From a virus: DNA of 34,302 nucleotides. This document shows positions 1 to 7,441 of this stretch, piece by piece. Numbering within the stretch: position 1 is the stretch's first letter; the number at the start of each line of letters is the position of its first letter. Where the stretch lies: IMG/VR virus record IMGVR_UViG_3300045954_000074, positions 1 to 34,302 of that record. The stretch is one strand, 5' to 3'. A program made the position numbers and the translations under genes. The notes under the pieces are model-generated. The model was not told where the DNA came from, searched no databases, and saw only the letters and a program-made list of their open reading frames with translations.

Positions 1-246
1 CTAAGCTAAATCGGCAAACTTGCCATAACCTGATGTTTGGGTTAAACGTTGACAAACTCGATCTAAAGTTGCATTACCTGTAGCGGGAAACTCTTGACCT
101 AAGTGATAAATAGCAGACAAATCAGCACAGAGACTAGCATCACCATCGCAATATGGAAGTATTAAAGCTTCCGGCATTCCAACTTCATTAATATCGTTGC
201 AGAGGAAAGAGGTGTTAGCAGCCTGTTCGTTATTAAACATTGTCAA
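1..246 (-). CDS. hypothetical protein, 81 aa
   Basis: I do not recognise this protein. It is small and acidic with four cysteines, and has a central stretch (ALILPYCDGDASLCADLSAI) and a C-terminal part that look folded. It has no membrane segment or signal peptide. It is transcribed leftward, away from the ribbon-helix-helix gene at 408, and the two share a 161-bp divergent intergenic region with a perfect palindrome. The window starts exactly at its stop codon, so its downstream neighbour is not visible. It may be a host gene flanking the prophage or a phage-end gene. Confidence 0.5.
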   Translation of the reverse strand: MTMFNNEQAANTSFLCNDINEVGMPEALILPYCDGDASLCADLSAIYHLGQEFPATGNATLDRVCQRLTQTSGYGKFADLA

Positions 247-324
247 AATTCCTTTGTGTGTAACCCAGTCGTCTTCGTAGCGGTGGACTGGGGTGATTGG
301 TTTGGGCTTGCGTGTAGTGTTTTT

Positions 325-372
325 ACCCTTGTGATTACTAATTTAGACCATCTATAGATGGATGTCAAGGGT
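325..372. promoter_or_regulatory. nested dyad, candidate operator
   Basis: A perfect 14-bp palindrome, CCATCTATAGATGG (348-361), lies inside a wider inverted repeat, ACCCTTG (325-331) and CAAGGGT (366-372). It sits between the divergent genes at 246 and 408. Small ribbon-helix-helix proteins often bind such sites in front of their own gene, so autoregulation by the 408 product is a reasonable inference. No clear -35/-10 pair was identified. Confidence 0.5.
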
Positions 373-407
373 TAGAATGAAAAAAACTAGAAAAAAATCT
401 TACGCTT

Positions 408-632
408 ATGAAAGGCAGTAATTCTGGGTATTTTCAAAGTCAAGGAGTCGGTTCTAAGCATAAGCAACCAGTTATATCCTGTATCTACCCAATAAAAGTA
501 GATGCAATTTTACGCACTATAGAAAACCGTTCTGCCTACATCCGCAAAGCAGTAATTAAGCAAATGTATCAAGATGGACTCCTAGATGAGCAGCTAGTAG
601 AAGAGTTACGAGCCAATGGGCTGTTAGACTGA
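408..632 (+). CDS. small ribbon-helix-helix (CopG/Arc-like) DNA-binding protein
   Basis: The 74-aa product has a flexible N-terminus of about 22 residues. A short strand (VISCIYPIKVDAIL) follows, then NRSAYIRKAVIKQMYQDGLL, the usual pattern of a ribbon-helix-helix fold: strand, helix A, Asn-Arg-Ser turn, helix B. Such proteins act as dimeric repressors in plasmid, phage and toxin-antitoxin modules. No partner toxin is visible next to it. The palindrome at 348-361 is a plausible operator. It lies just outside the head operon, so it may belong either to the phage end or to the host. Confidence 0.6.
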   Translation: MKGSNSGYFQSQGVGSKHKQPVISCIYPIKVDAILRTIENRSAYIRKAVIKQMYQDGLLDEQLVEELRANGLLD

Positions 633-749
633 AAAAATTCAGTATAGACGGTGTAAACCGCAAGGATTAGGCTAATAATGGCTTTTCCATTTTTGATTTG
701 ATATAAATGTCCCTGCCAGCCATCGCATCAGGTTGGTATTTTTTTTAAT

Positions 750-1217
750 ATGAAACTCCCACAAATTGGCACAACTGAACAGAAAAAAGCGGTTTTCAAG
801 TTCCTGGCGCAAAACCAATATCAGGGAACTGTAGAAGAAATCCTGGCTGGCCCCGTCCGAGCCAAAAACGGTGGCATCGCTGGAAGATTTAGAGATGGAG
901 AAAAAATTGTTTACTGTTTCCTACAACCATCAGGTGATACTTGGGAAGCTCAATTTGAAGAACTGCAACTGGCAGAAAATGACCAAGACACAGTAGACTC
1001 ATTCACCGAAAAACTACGCTCAAAACAGCTAACCAATGGATGGATTAACCAAATAAGAGACTTATTGAACATCTCAGAAGACCTTATCAGCTTTCAGGAA
1101 GCCTTAACCAATAACTACCAAGTTTTGAGCATTAACGAATTTAGCAGCATCATGGGAGAAGCCATGACCGCATCAAGGTTAGCAGGTCAATATGAGGTAG
1201 AAGAAGATGACATTTGA
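750..1217 (+). CDS. detached C-terminal part of a DUF935-type portal with an extra N-terminal module
   Basis: This is the first gene of the head operon, 155 aa, overlapping gpF by 11 bp. The last ~50 residues (SEDLISFQEALTNNYQVLSI through MGEAMTASRLAGQYEVEED) read like the extreme C-terminus of Mu gp29/DUF935 portals, where an alanine-rich helix ending in AxLxGR/Q is typical. The portal at 19067-20335 lacks this segment. The N-terminal ~60 residues resemble the C-terminus of the neighbouring gpF protein (YQ-x-V-E, GxFxD, Y, W), so a small module is shared. No ribosome binding site is evident before the ATG. It may join the portal vertex as a separate chain; that role is inference. Confidence 0.6.
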   Translation: MKLPQIGTTEQKKAVFKFLAQNQYQGTVEEILAGPVRAKNGGIAGRFRDGEKIVYCFLQPSGDTWEAQFEELQLAENDQDTVDSFTEKLRSKQLTNGWINQIRDLLNISEDLISFQEALTNNYQVLSINEFSSIMGEAMTASRLAGQYEVEEDDI

Positions 1218-2175
1218 ATATAAAAAATTACCCTTCTCACAAGCCATTGACTTCTTCCGTGATAAAGTCAACGTTCCTACAACCGGCTACCGAGACGTTT
1301 GGGAACAAGAACATGATATCGCCTTTGTAGTCGCAGGAGCAACAAAAGCCACACTTCTAAGCGATTTTCGCCAAGCCATTGATGAAGCCATAGCCCAAGG
1401 GAAAACCAGAACGCAATTCCAAAAAGACTTTGACCAAATCGTAAAAACTCACGGCTGGGAACATCAAGGCGGGCGTGAGTGGAGAGCCAACATCATTTAC
1501 GGGACAAATCTCAGAACAGCCTACGCCGCAGGACGCTGGGAACAAATGACCGACCCCGACGTGTTAAGGATGCGTCCTTACTGGATGTACGTACACGGAA
1601 ATTCACGCCATCCTAGATTACACCATTTAGCCCTAAATGGTAAAATATTCCCAGCTGATGACCCCTGGTGGCAATATAACTTTCCCCCCAATGGCTGGGG
1701 CTGCAAATGCCTTGCTCGGTCACTATCTGCACGGGATGTAGAGAGAATGGGTGCAGAAATTGAAACCCCACCCCGAACAGCTACCTACACCTGGACTGAC
1801 CCCGAAGGGAAAACCCACCAAATTATTAACAAACCAGACCCCGGCTGGAACTACACCCCAGGACGCTCCACACCCCAGGAAAAAGCCCAAATCTTGGAGA
1901 ACATACTACAGAACCTCCCAGCTGATCTACGCTTCCAAGTAGAGCGTGATGCCGTCCAACGTACCCAAGCCCAACCTGCATTTAAGCAGGGTTTATTTAA
2001 GTACCTAGTCCAGCAAAAATACCAGAAATCAGTAGAGACTATTGGCATCCCTGAAGTAGATGAAAAGGGAAACCTTACAGGCTTTTTTCAAGATGAAACT
2101 GGCACATATTATGGACAAATTCAAGCTGATAATAATAACTGGGTATTAAAATATGAGCGTGACCCTGAAAATTGA
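1207..2175 (+). CDS. Mu gpF-like head morphogenesis protein
   Basis: The 322-aa product matches the Mu F family. An N-terminal helical region contains AIDFFRDKV and VWEQEHDIAFVV. The family signature follows around residues 135-175: HGNSRHPRLHH, LNGKIFPADDPWWQYNFPPN, GWGCKCLARSL. gpF is a minor head protein needed for capsid assembly and associated with the portal. The C-terminal ~55 residues (FKYLVQQKYQKSVETIGIPE onward) form an extra module related to the N-terminus of the preceding gene. The start overlaps the previous stop and has a purine-rich leader (GAGGTAGAAGAAG). Confidence 0.9.
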   Translation: MTFEYKKLPFSQAIDFFRDKVNVPTTGYRDVWEQEHDIAFVVAGATKATLLSDFRQAIDEAIAQGKTRTQFQKDFDQIVKTHGWEHQGGREWRANIIYGTNLRTAYAAGRWEQMTDPDVLRMRPYWMYVHGNSRHPRLHHLALNGKIFPADDPWWQYNFPPNGWGCKCLARSLSARDVERMGAEIETPPRTATYTWTDPEGKTHQIINKPDPGWNYTPGRSTPQEKAQILENILQNLPADLRFQVERDAVQRTQAQPAFKQGLFKYLVQQKYQKSVETIGIPEVDEKGNLTGFFQDETGTYYGQIQADNNNWVLKYERDPEN

Positions 2176-2596
2176 CGACAGCGAAATACAGGAACAATTA
2201 AATATACTCGCATCAAGACTTCAAAACCTTGACCCAGTTTACAAAAACATTGGTGAGTACATGGTACTCAGCATCCTAGATCGCTACGACAAAGAAATAG
2301 ATTCTCAAGGGAAACCTTGGGCACCATTGACCGCAGCAACAATTAAACAAAAACAACGTAAAGGAAAAATCCAAAAAATTCTACAACAAGATGGAAACTT
2401 GAGATTAACAATAATTTATCAAGCATCAGCTTCACAAGTGGAAATTGGCACAAACCGCATTTATGGAGCCATTCACCAGTTTGGGGGGAGGGCAGGAAGG
2501 GGGAAGAAAGTTAATATTCCTGCTCGTCCTTTTTTGGGGGTTAGTGTTGTTGATGAAAGGGAAATTGTGGATATTATTCAGGATTTTTTATCCTAA
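2153..2596 (+). CDS. Mu gpG-like virion morphogenesis protein
   Basis: The 147-aa product fits the phage virion morphogenesis (Mu gpG) family. It has an N-terminal helix with hydrophobic spacing, the typical QGKPWAPLTAATIKQK region, a central LxxSIxY-like strand, GAIHQFGG, and PARPFLGVS near the C-terminus. In Mu it acts in head-tail joining/tail completion. It overlaps gpF by 23 bp. Its stop overlaps by 4 bp the stop of the leftward zinc-ribbon-like gene, which marks the edge of the inserted opposite-strand cassette. Confidence 0.85.
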   Translation: MSVTLKIDDSEIQEQLNILASRLQNLDPVYKNIGEYMVLSILDRYDKEIDSQGKPWAPLTAATIKQKQRKGKIQKILQQDGNLRLTIIYQASASQVEIGTNRIYGAIHQFGGRAGRGKKVNIPARPFLGVSVVDEREIVDIIQDFLS

Positions 2597-2841
2597 TATT
2601 CACAGGTTTCTGTATAGCATTGTTGCGGTTCAATATACTTGCCATTCACTTTTTGAAAATAAAATGCGTTCGGGTCGCTTAAGTACGGAGCTTGTTCGGT
2701 GCATTGGGCATCATGAGATAAATAATTAGTGTATTCTATCCCCATATTCCGATTGCCCTCAGAATCAATGTGTTGAAAAATGGCTCCACAGTTTGGGCAA
2801 GGGCCAATGTATCCTGCTTGGGGTTTGAAATCTCTTGGCAT
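2593..2841 (-). CDS. small CxxC (zinc-ribbon-like) protein of an inserted cassette
   Basis: The 82-aa product has a CPNCG motif at residues 15-19 and further cysteines at about 47, 75 and 80, so one metal site is possible. I do not recognise the family. It lies 2 bp downstream of the repeat-containing gene on the same strand, so the two form a cassette oriented against the surrounding head operon. Its 3' end overlaps the gpG stop by 4 bp. Confidence 0.55.
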   Translation of the reverse strand: MPRDFKPQAGYIGPCPNCGAIFQHIDSEGNRNMGIEYTNYLSHDAQCTEQAPYLSDPNAFYFQKVNGKYIEPQQCYTETCEY

Positions 2842-2843
2842 TG

Positions 2844-3497
2844 TTATTTTCCTACTGCGTAAAGTGAAATATTTGTTACCGTGCCGCTGGTGGCGATGGA
2901 TGTGATTTTTGCCCTAATTGCGGTAACTGGTTTGCCCGTTGTACTTACTGCCGAACCAGCGGTTAAACCAGTTAGGCTAGCCAGGGTAAACCAGCTACTG
3001 TTAAGCACAGAACCTTCTAAATCGCAATTAAAGCTAGTAAGAGTACCAGCACCAGTAATAGAGGTTAGTTGCAAAGTAAACTCGCTACAAACTCCTAACA
3101 GCGCAACAGCGGAGGAAGTGGAGGTGATTGGTGAGACCGTATAAGTCAGTAAATTGCCATTATCCGCTATCGTAGATACTCGAATCCTGTTGCCGGATAT
3201 CGTACTGGTAACAGTTGTGATTTTGTCTAATAGCCTTTTTACAAGGCTGATTAAACCCGTATTTGCGGTGTCTGAGTTTGCAGCTGAGTCAGTTGCAGTT
3301 CCAACAACAGTTGTGATTTTGTCTAATAGCCTTTTTACAAGGCTGATTAAACCCGTATTTGCGGTGTCTGAGTTTGCAGCTGAGTCAGTTGCAGTTCCAA
3401 CAGCAGATTTAATATCATTCAGAATTTCTGATGAATCAGATCCTGAGGCTTCATTTGCTATATGTACTTTTAGATCCCCTTCCGAAGTGAAGTTCAT
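2844..3497 (-). CDS. repeat-containing probable virion surface/tail protein
   Basis: The 217-aa product opens with MNFTSEGDLKVHIANEASGS, then carries two identical 32-residue repeats containing the motif NTGLISLVKRLLDKITT. A Thr/Ser/Gly-rich beta-type C-terminal half follows, with alternating hydrophobics and no cleavage signal. Similar 'DTGxxSLIxLxKRLLxxLT' repeats followed by a beta domain occur in phage tail, fibre or decoration proteins, which supports a virion surface role. It is transcribed against the flanking head genes and diverges from the protease gene across a 27-bp dyad. Confidence 0.6.
   Translation of the reverse strand: MNFTSEGDLKVHIANEASGSDSSEILNDIKSAVGTATDSAANSDTANTGLISLVKRLLDKITTVVGTATDSAANSDTANTGLISLVKRLLDKITTVTSTISGNRIRVSTIADNGNLLTYTVSPITSTSSAVALLGVCSEFTLQLTSITGAGTLTSFNCDLEGSVLNSSWFTLASLTGLTAGSAVSTTGKPVTAIRAKITSIATSGTVTNISLYAVGK
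3211..3402. repeat. perfect 96-bp tandem duplication
   Basis: Positions 3211-3306 and 3307-3402 are identical over all 96 bases, read base by base. The unit is 32 codons, so the frame of the leftward gene is kept and the protein carries two identical repeats. Complete identity suggests a very recent duplication or ongoing homogenisation. Confidence 0.95.
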
Positions 3498-3573
3498 TGT
3501 TTGATATTTAAATAATTTAAAACTAGCATTAGAATTTTAATTAATCTATCCTGATATTTTTCAGACTTCCAAT

Positions 3574-3600
3574 TCACAATTCTCTTTAACAGAATTGTGA
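3574..3600. promoter_or_regulatory. perfect 10-bp dyad at the start of the protease gene
   Basis: TCACAATTCT (3574-3583), a 7-nt spacer and AGAATTGTGA (3591-3600) form a perfect inverted repeat between the divergent genes at 3497 and 3597/3603. As RNA it is a hairpin that includes the GTG at 3597 and ends 2 nt before the ATG at 3603. As DNA it is a candidate operator. No Shine-Dalgarno sequence is present, so translation may be hairpin-controlled. Confidence 0.6.
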
Positions 3601-3602
3601 TT

Positions 3603-4496
3603 ATGAAACTTCTGCAAATCTTTAAACGCGGCAAACACACAGCAATGAGTGGCGTTACTCTCAGTTTTTCCGAGAGTGATATTAAAACATCTATTAACGC
3701 CTATGACCCAGAAATACACGAAGCCCCCTTGGTAGTGGGGCATCCCAAGACTGATGATCCTGCATACGGCTGGGTAAAATCACTTTCTTATAAAGAAGGT
3801 GTAATGGAAGCTCTACCTACACAGGTAGATTTTGACTTTGCCCAGATGGTAAATGAAGGGAAATTTAAAAAGATTTCCGCAAGCTTTTACCCCCCCGATA
3901 GCCCAAATAATCCCGTACCTGGAGTCTACTACCTCAAACACGTAGGGTTTCTAGGTGCTGCTGCACCAGCCGTAAAAGGCTTGAAAACAGCCAGTTTTGC
4001 AGAAGATGAAGAATATATTGAAGTTGAACTTGACTTTTCTGAATTTTGTCAATATCAAACAAAGGATAAGGGTAAAACTTTGGATGAAGAATTAAAAGCC
4101 CGTGAGGCGGCTCTCACTGAGAGAGAGAAAAAGCTTAAAAAATTAGAAGCAACTAGCTTTGTTGAAGGTATCAAAGGCAAAATATTGCCTGCTTATAGAA
4201 ATGGTTTAGTTGAGTTTATTAGTAGTCTAGATCCTGAAACAGAGATTGAATTTTCAGAAGGGGGTAAAACAACTAAAAAGCCCAGTTCCGACTTTATTAA
4301 AGAACTATTAACAAATCTTCCAAGTGTAGTTGAATTTAAAGAAATAGCCGGAGGGGAAACACCAGAACCAGAAACAGACCCACACAAGATTGCTATAAAA
4401 GCACGCCAGTATGTGGCTGACCAGAAAGGAAAAGGAATTGATATCTCCTACACGGAGGCGGTTGAGTATGTGATGCAAGGGGGTAGTAACAAGTGA
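3603..4496 (+). CDS. Mu gpI-like prohead protease/scaffold
   Basis: The N-terminal half matches the Mu I protease family: IFKRGKHTAMSG, then AYDPEIHEAPLVVGHPKTDD with a candidate catalytic His at about residue 47, PAYGWVKSL, and KKISASFYPP with candidate Ser at about 92/94. Residues ~155-190 are a charged coiled coil (KAREAALTEREKKLKKLE). The C-terminal part is acidic, as expected for the internal scaffold (Z-type) region. The product should build the procapsid and cleave itself and scaffold. GTG at 3597 would add two residues; I prefer ATG at 3603. The stop overlaps the next gene as GTGA. Confidence 0.85.
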   Translation: MKLLQIFKRGKHTAMSGVTLSFSESDIKTSINAYDPEIHEAPLVVGHPKTDDPAYGWVKSLSYKEGVMEALPTQVDFDFAQMVNEGKFKKISASFYPPDSPNNPVPGVYYLKHVGFLGAAAPAVKGLKTASFAEDEEYIEVELDFSEFCQYQTKDKGKTLDEELKAREAALTEREKKLKKLEATSFVEGIKGKILPAYRNGLVEFISSLDPETEIEFSEGGKTTKKPSSDFIKELLTNLPSVVEFKEIAGGETPEPETDPHKIAIKARQYVADQKGKGIDISYTEAVEYVMQGGSNK

Positions 4497-4852
4497 GGAA
4501 GCATACATTGATTGACTGTGCAATCCCTGAAGGGGAAATCCCTCCATATCGCATTGTCAAATACGGCACGGGTAAAGGAAGCGTGACTCTAGCCACCGCC
4601 GCTACTGACAAAATTATTGGAACTTCAAACCATCTACTAACACTAGCCACAGACATGCGAATTGACGTTCACAAAGGTGGTATTGGTGAAGTTGAATATG
4701 GCGGCAACGTTACAAAGGGAGATTTCCTAACTGCTGATAGCCAAGGCAGAGCAGTAGTTGCCAGCACTGGAAACCGCATTATAGGCATTGCAGAGGAAAG
4801 TGGCGTTTTAGGTGATATCAGCTCGTATTTATTCGCACCAGGAAAAATCTAG
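4493..4852 (+). CDS. DUF2190-like capsid decoration protein
   Basis: The 119-aa beta-rich protein has the DUF2190 pattern: an early YRIVKYGTGKGSVTLA strand, a repeated glycine-rich beta core (GGIGEVEYGGNVTKGD), then FLTADSQGRAVVAS and NRIIGIAEES. In Mu-like and lambdoid phages such proteins sit between protease and major capsid protein and serve as decoration or stabilisation proteins. The start is GTG, coupled to the upstream stop by a 4-bp overlap, with GGGGGT as probable ribosome binding site. Confidence 0.75.
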   Translation: MRKHTLIDCAIPEGEIPPYRIVKYGTGKGSVTLATAATDKIIGTSNHLLTLATDMRIDVHKGGIGEVEYGGNVTKGDFLTADSQGRAVVASTGNRIIGIAEESGVLGDISSYLFAPGKI

Positions 4853-5794
4853 ATGAATAATAAAGCACCATTTCCAGTTGACCCAGCACTTACCGCTATT
4901 GCAATAGCTTACCGTAATACCCGCCTAATAGCCGATGAAGTTCTACCAAGAGTTCCTGTAGCACGGCAGGAATTTAAGTGGTGGAAATTTGCAATGGATG
5001 AAAATTTCAGAATCCCTGATACTAAAGTCGGTCGCACTTCCCGACCCAACGAAATCGAGTTTTCAGCCGATCAAGAATCAGATAGTACGGAAGATTTTGC
5101 ATTAGATGATCCAATTCCACAATCGGATGTAGAGAACGCTTCCGAAGGTTATGATCCCGTTGGTCGGGCCACAGAAAGCCTGACTGACTTAATCATGCTA
5201 GATCGGGAAAAAAGGTGTGCTGATATAGTATTTGACGAGAACACCTATCCAGCCAGCCAGAGAGAAACATTATCTGGGGCAGACCAGTTTAGTGATCCAT
5301 CTAGCAAGCCAATAGTCAAGTTAATGAGGACTATGGACAAGATGATCATGCGCCCAACAATTATGGTCATAGGTCGTTTGGCTTTCACGGATATGATCCA
5401 GAATCCTAGTATCGTTCGTGCATATAACAAAAACGATGGGGGAGATGGTGTAGTTGATAGTCAATTCCTGGCAAATATATTAGGGCTGGAGAAGGTGCTA
5501 GTTGGGGAAGCATGGCTAGTAACCTCCAAAAAAGGACAAGCGAATACAACTGCTAGGGTATGGGGAAAACACATCTCATTGCTGCACCGTGATACATTAG
5601 CTAACCCAACCACCGGCACGGCTGGAAGACCTACCTTCGGGATTACTGCCCAATGGGGAAAAAAAGTAGCTGGACGGATTCCAGACCCTCATATTGGTAT
5701 GCGTGGTGGTGTACGTGTTCGTAGCGGCGAGTCTGTAAGGGAATGTATTTGCGCCCCTGACTTTGGCTACTTCATCAAAAACGCAGTTGCGTAG
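4853..5794 (+). CDS. major capsid protein (Mu gpT-like position)
   Basis: The 313-aa product starts directly after the DUF2190 stop. Its features fit HK97-fold major capsid proteins of Mu-like phages: an N-terminal DPALTAIAIAYRNTRLIADE region, an acidic loop with tryptophans (KWWKFAMDENF), the E-loop-like DDPIPQSDVENA, and a C-terminal P-domain/A-domain end (FGITAQWGKKVAGRIPDPHI). Position between decoration protein and gp36-like connector strongly supports the call. It is the main shell subunit. Confidence 0.85.
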   Translation: MNNKAPFPVDPALTAIAIAYRNTRLIADEVLPRVPVARQEFKWWKFAMDENFRIPDTKVGRTSRPNEIEFSADQESDSTEDFALDDPIPQSDVENASEGYDPVGRATESLTDLIMLDREKRCADIVFDENTYPASQRETLSGADQFSDPSSKPIVKLMRTMDKMIMRPTIMVIGRLAFTDMIQNPSIVRAYNKNDGGDGVVDSQFLANILGLEKVLVGEAWLVTSKKGQANTTARVWGKHISLLHRDTLANPTTGTAGRPTFGITAQWGKKVAGRIPDPHIGMRGGVRVRSGESVRECICAPDFGYFIKNAVA

Positions 5795-5802
5795 GAGGGA
5801 TC

Positions 5803-6234
5803 ATGAACTACGCAAGTCAAGATGACATGGTGGAGTTATTCGGCTACCAAGAGATAGTTGACCTTACCAACTTAGAAAATCCCGGTGCTAACACAATAGA
5901 CTCAGTACGCCTTGAAAAAGCCTTAGAGTACGCCTCTAGAGAGGTAGACTCATACCTCCAAGCACAGTACACATTACCTCTTCCGATTATTCCTTTAGTT
6001 CTGAAGAACAAGGTAGCCGATATTGCCAGATATCAACTCGATGGTTATAAGGCTAGAGAGGATGTTAGACAACGCTATGAAGATGCTGTGAAGTGGCTTC
6101 AAAGGTTAGCTGAGGGAAAAGTGAGTCTGGGACTGGATCAAACTTCCCAACAACAGGTTAGTGTCAGTACTGTACACTACTACACCCCAGACAGAGTATT
6201 TACCCCAGATATTTTGAGAGATTATGTTAGCTGA
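5803..6234 (+). CDS. DUF1320 (Mu gp36-like) head-tail connector
   Basis: The 143-aa product opens MNYASQDDMVELFGYQEIVD, the usual start of DUF1320 proteins, followed by helical AREVDSYLQAQYTLPLP and a helix ending in DAVKWLQRLAEGKVSLG. These proteins form the connector ring between portal and tail. A good ribosome binding site (GGAGG) lies 6 bp upstream of the ATG. Its 3' end overlaps the next gene by 11 bp. Confidence 0.85.
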   Translation: MNYASQDDMVELFGYQEIVDLTNLENPGANTIDSVRLEKALEYASREVDSYLQAQYTLPLPIIPLVLKNKVADIARYQLDGYKAREDVRQRYEDAVKWLQRLAEGKVSLGLDQTSQQQVSVSTVHYYTPDRVFTPDILRDYVS

Positions 6235-6649
6235 AATTGAGGAAGCGATCATCAACCGCTTGCAGACATTACAAGATGATGGGGTGCGCGTGATCGGCTT
6301 TCCTGATAATGCCAACGAATTAGGGAAGCCAATGGGTGTAGGTCAAGTCTTGGTTGGCTTCAAAAAAGAATCTCTATCATCAGCAACAGGCAATGTTTTA
6401 ACAGCACCAATTGTTCAAACTCATACCCTCAAATTTGAAATAAGTCTGCAACTCAAGAATTTACGGTCCCACAGTGGAGCATACCCAATCATGGATAGAA
6501 TCCGGCAGTTGTTAACGGGATTTAAACCAATTGAACTATTAAAACCTATGTATCAAAGTGAAGGGGGATTCATAGACATAAAAGAAGGCATCTGGTATTA
6601 CTCAATGATTTTTGATTTACAAACTTATTACACTAAAAAACTAATTTAG
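6224..6649 (+). CDS. Mu gp37-like tail terminator/neck protein
   Basis: The 141-aa product has the Mu gp37 family layout: an N-terminal helix (IEEAIINRLQTL), a beta region with VGQVLVGFK, a strand pair around HTLKFEISLQLKNL, helix YPIMDRIRQLLTGF, and a C-terminal beta hairpin (WYYSMIFDLQTYY). Proteins of this size and position close the tail tube below the connector. It overlaps the DUF1320 gene and is followed 9 bp later by the tube protein. Confidence 0.75.
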   Translation: MLAEIEEAIINRLQTLQDDGVRVIGFPDNANELGKPMGVGQVLVGFKKESLSSATGNVLTAPIVQTHTLKFEISLQLKNLRSHSGAYPIMDRIRQLLTGFKPIELLKPMYQSEGGFIDIKEGIWYYSMIFDLQTYYTKKLI

Positions 6650-6658
6650 GAGTTAAAA

Positions 6659-7441
6659 ATGCTAAGTGGCGTTGGTCAGTTGGGAATCTTCACATTAGAT
6701 CAAACAAGTAAAACTTTAGGTCAAGATGTCTTCTTTCCTGGGCTGTTTGTTGATTTCAGCTATGATGGTGAGTCCCAAAAAAAAGAAGCAAAGGCTTGGG
6801 TTAGTGGTGTTAAAAAGACTGTATCATCAGCAGTTGGAGAAGAAACATATACCCTGAAACTTGCCTTTGAATACCTGGATTGGACACATCTTGGATTCGC
6901 CTATGACGAAATAGCCCAAGTTTCTCAAAATGTTGTTCTACCAATATTTAAAACGGCAACAGTTCCCGCAAGTACAGCATACGAAACTGCTGATAATGAT
7001 ATTACCACTACCAACGGAAATAGTATTAAAGTTTATGTACCCAATAGAGGTGCATGGGGCGAAGCTGGATTTAGACAGAGAACATCAAATAACCCATCTG
7101 CTAAAGAATTTAAAGTCGATACAACTGCTAAAAAGCTAATTTTCCATTCTTCTGACGCTGGTGCAACAATACAATACTCCATTAATCAAACTTATGCTTC
7201 GATTGAAAGTATTGGCTATGAAGCAACCGCAGACTCCTTTGGAAAATTAAGTTTTATTGGTAAAGGATACGGCCCCGAATTTCCGTCTGGAATCATCATC
7301 TATTTACCTAGTATCACTAGAAGTTCTATTGTTTCGATGAGTACTGATGATGTGCCTAAGTTTGAAATAGAGTTTTCATGTAACGTTCCGGCTGGGAAAC
7401 GCACTCCTCACCAATACTTTAACTTGGCTACAGCTACATAA
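6659..7441 (+). CDS. probable major tail tube protein
   Basis: The 260-aa product is beta-rich, with no membrane segments. It begins MLSGVGQLGIFTLDQTSKTL and contains long alternating strands plus a likely immunoglobulin-like insertion around residues 95-175 (TADNDITTTNGNSIKVYVPN). Its place directly after the gp37-like gene, with no sheath gene nearby, suits a siphovirus-type tube. The assignment rests mainly on position and beta content. The ribosome binding site is GGAG. Confidence 0.65.
   Translation: MLSGVGQLGIFTLDQTSKTLGQDVFFPGLFVDFSYDGESQKKEAKAWVSGVKKTVSSAVGEETYTLKLAFEYLDWTHLGFAYDEIAQVSQNVVLPIFKTATVPASTAYETADNDITTTNGNSIKVYVPNRGAWGEAGFRQRTSNNPSAKEFKVDTTAKKLIFHSSDAGATIQYSINQTYASIESIGYEATADSFGKLSFIGKGYGPEFPSGIIIYLPSITRSSIVSMSTDDVPKFEIEFSCNVPAGKRTPHQYFNLATAT

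Noticed and set aside
2445-2729. Plus-strand frame overlapping gpG and the zinc-ribbon-like gene
   Set aside because: It lies in another frame of gpG, and the two well-supported genes already fill this DNA.
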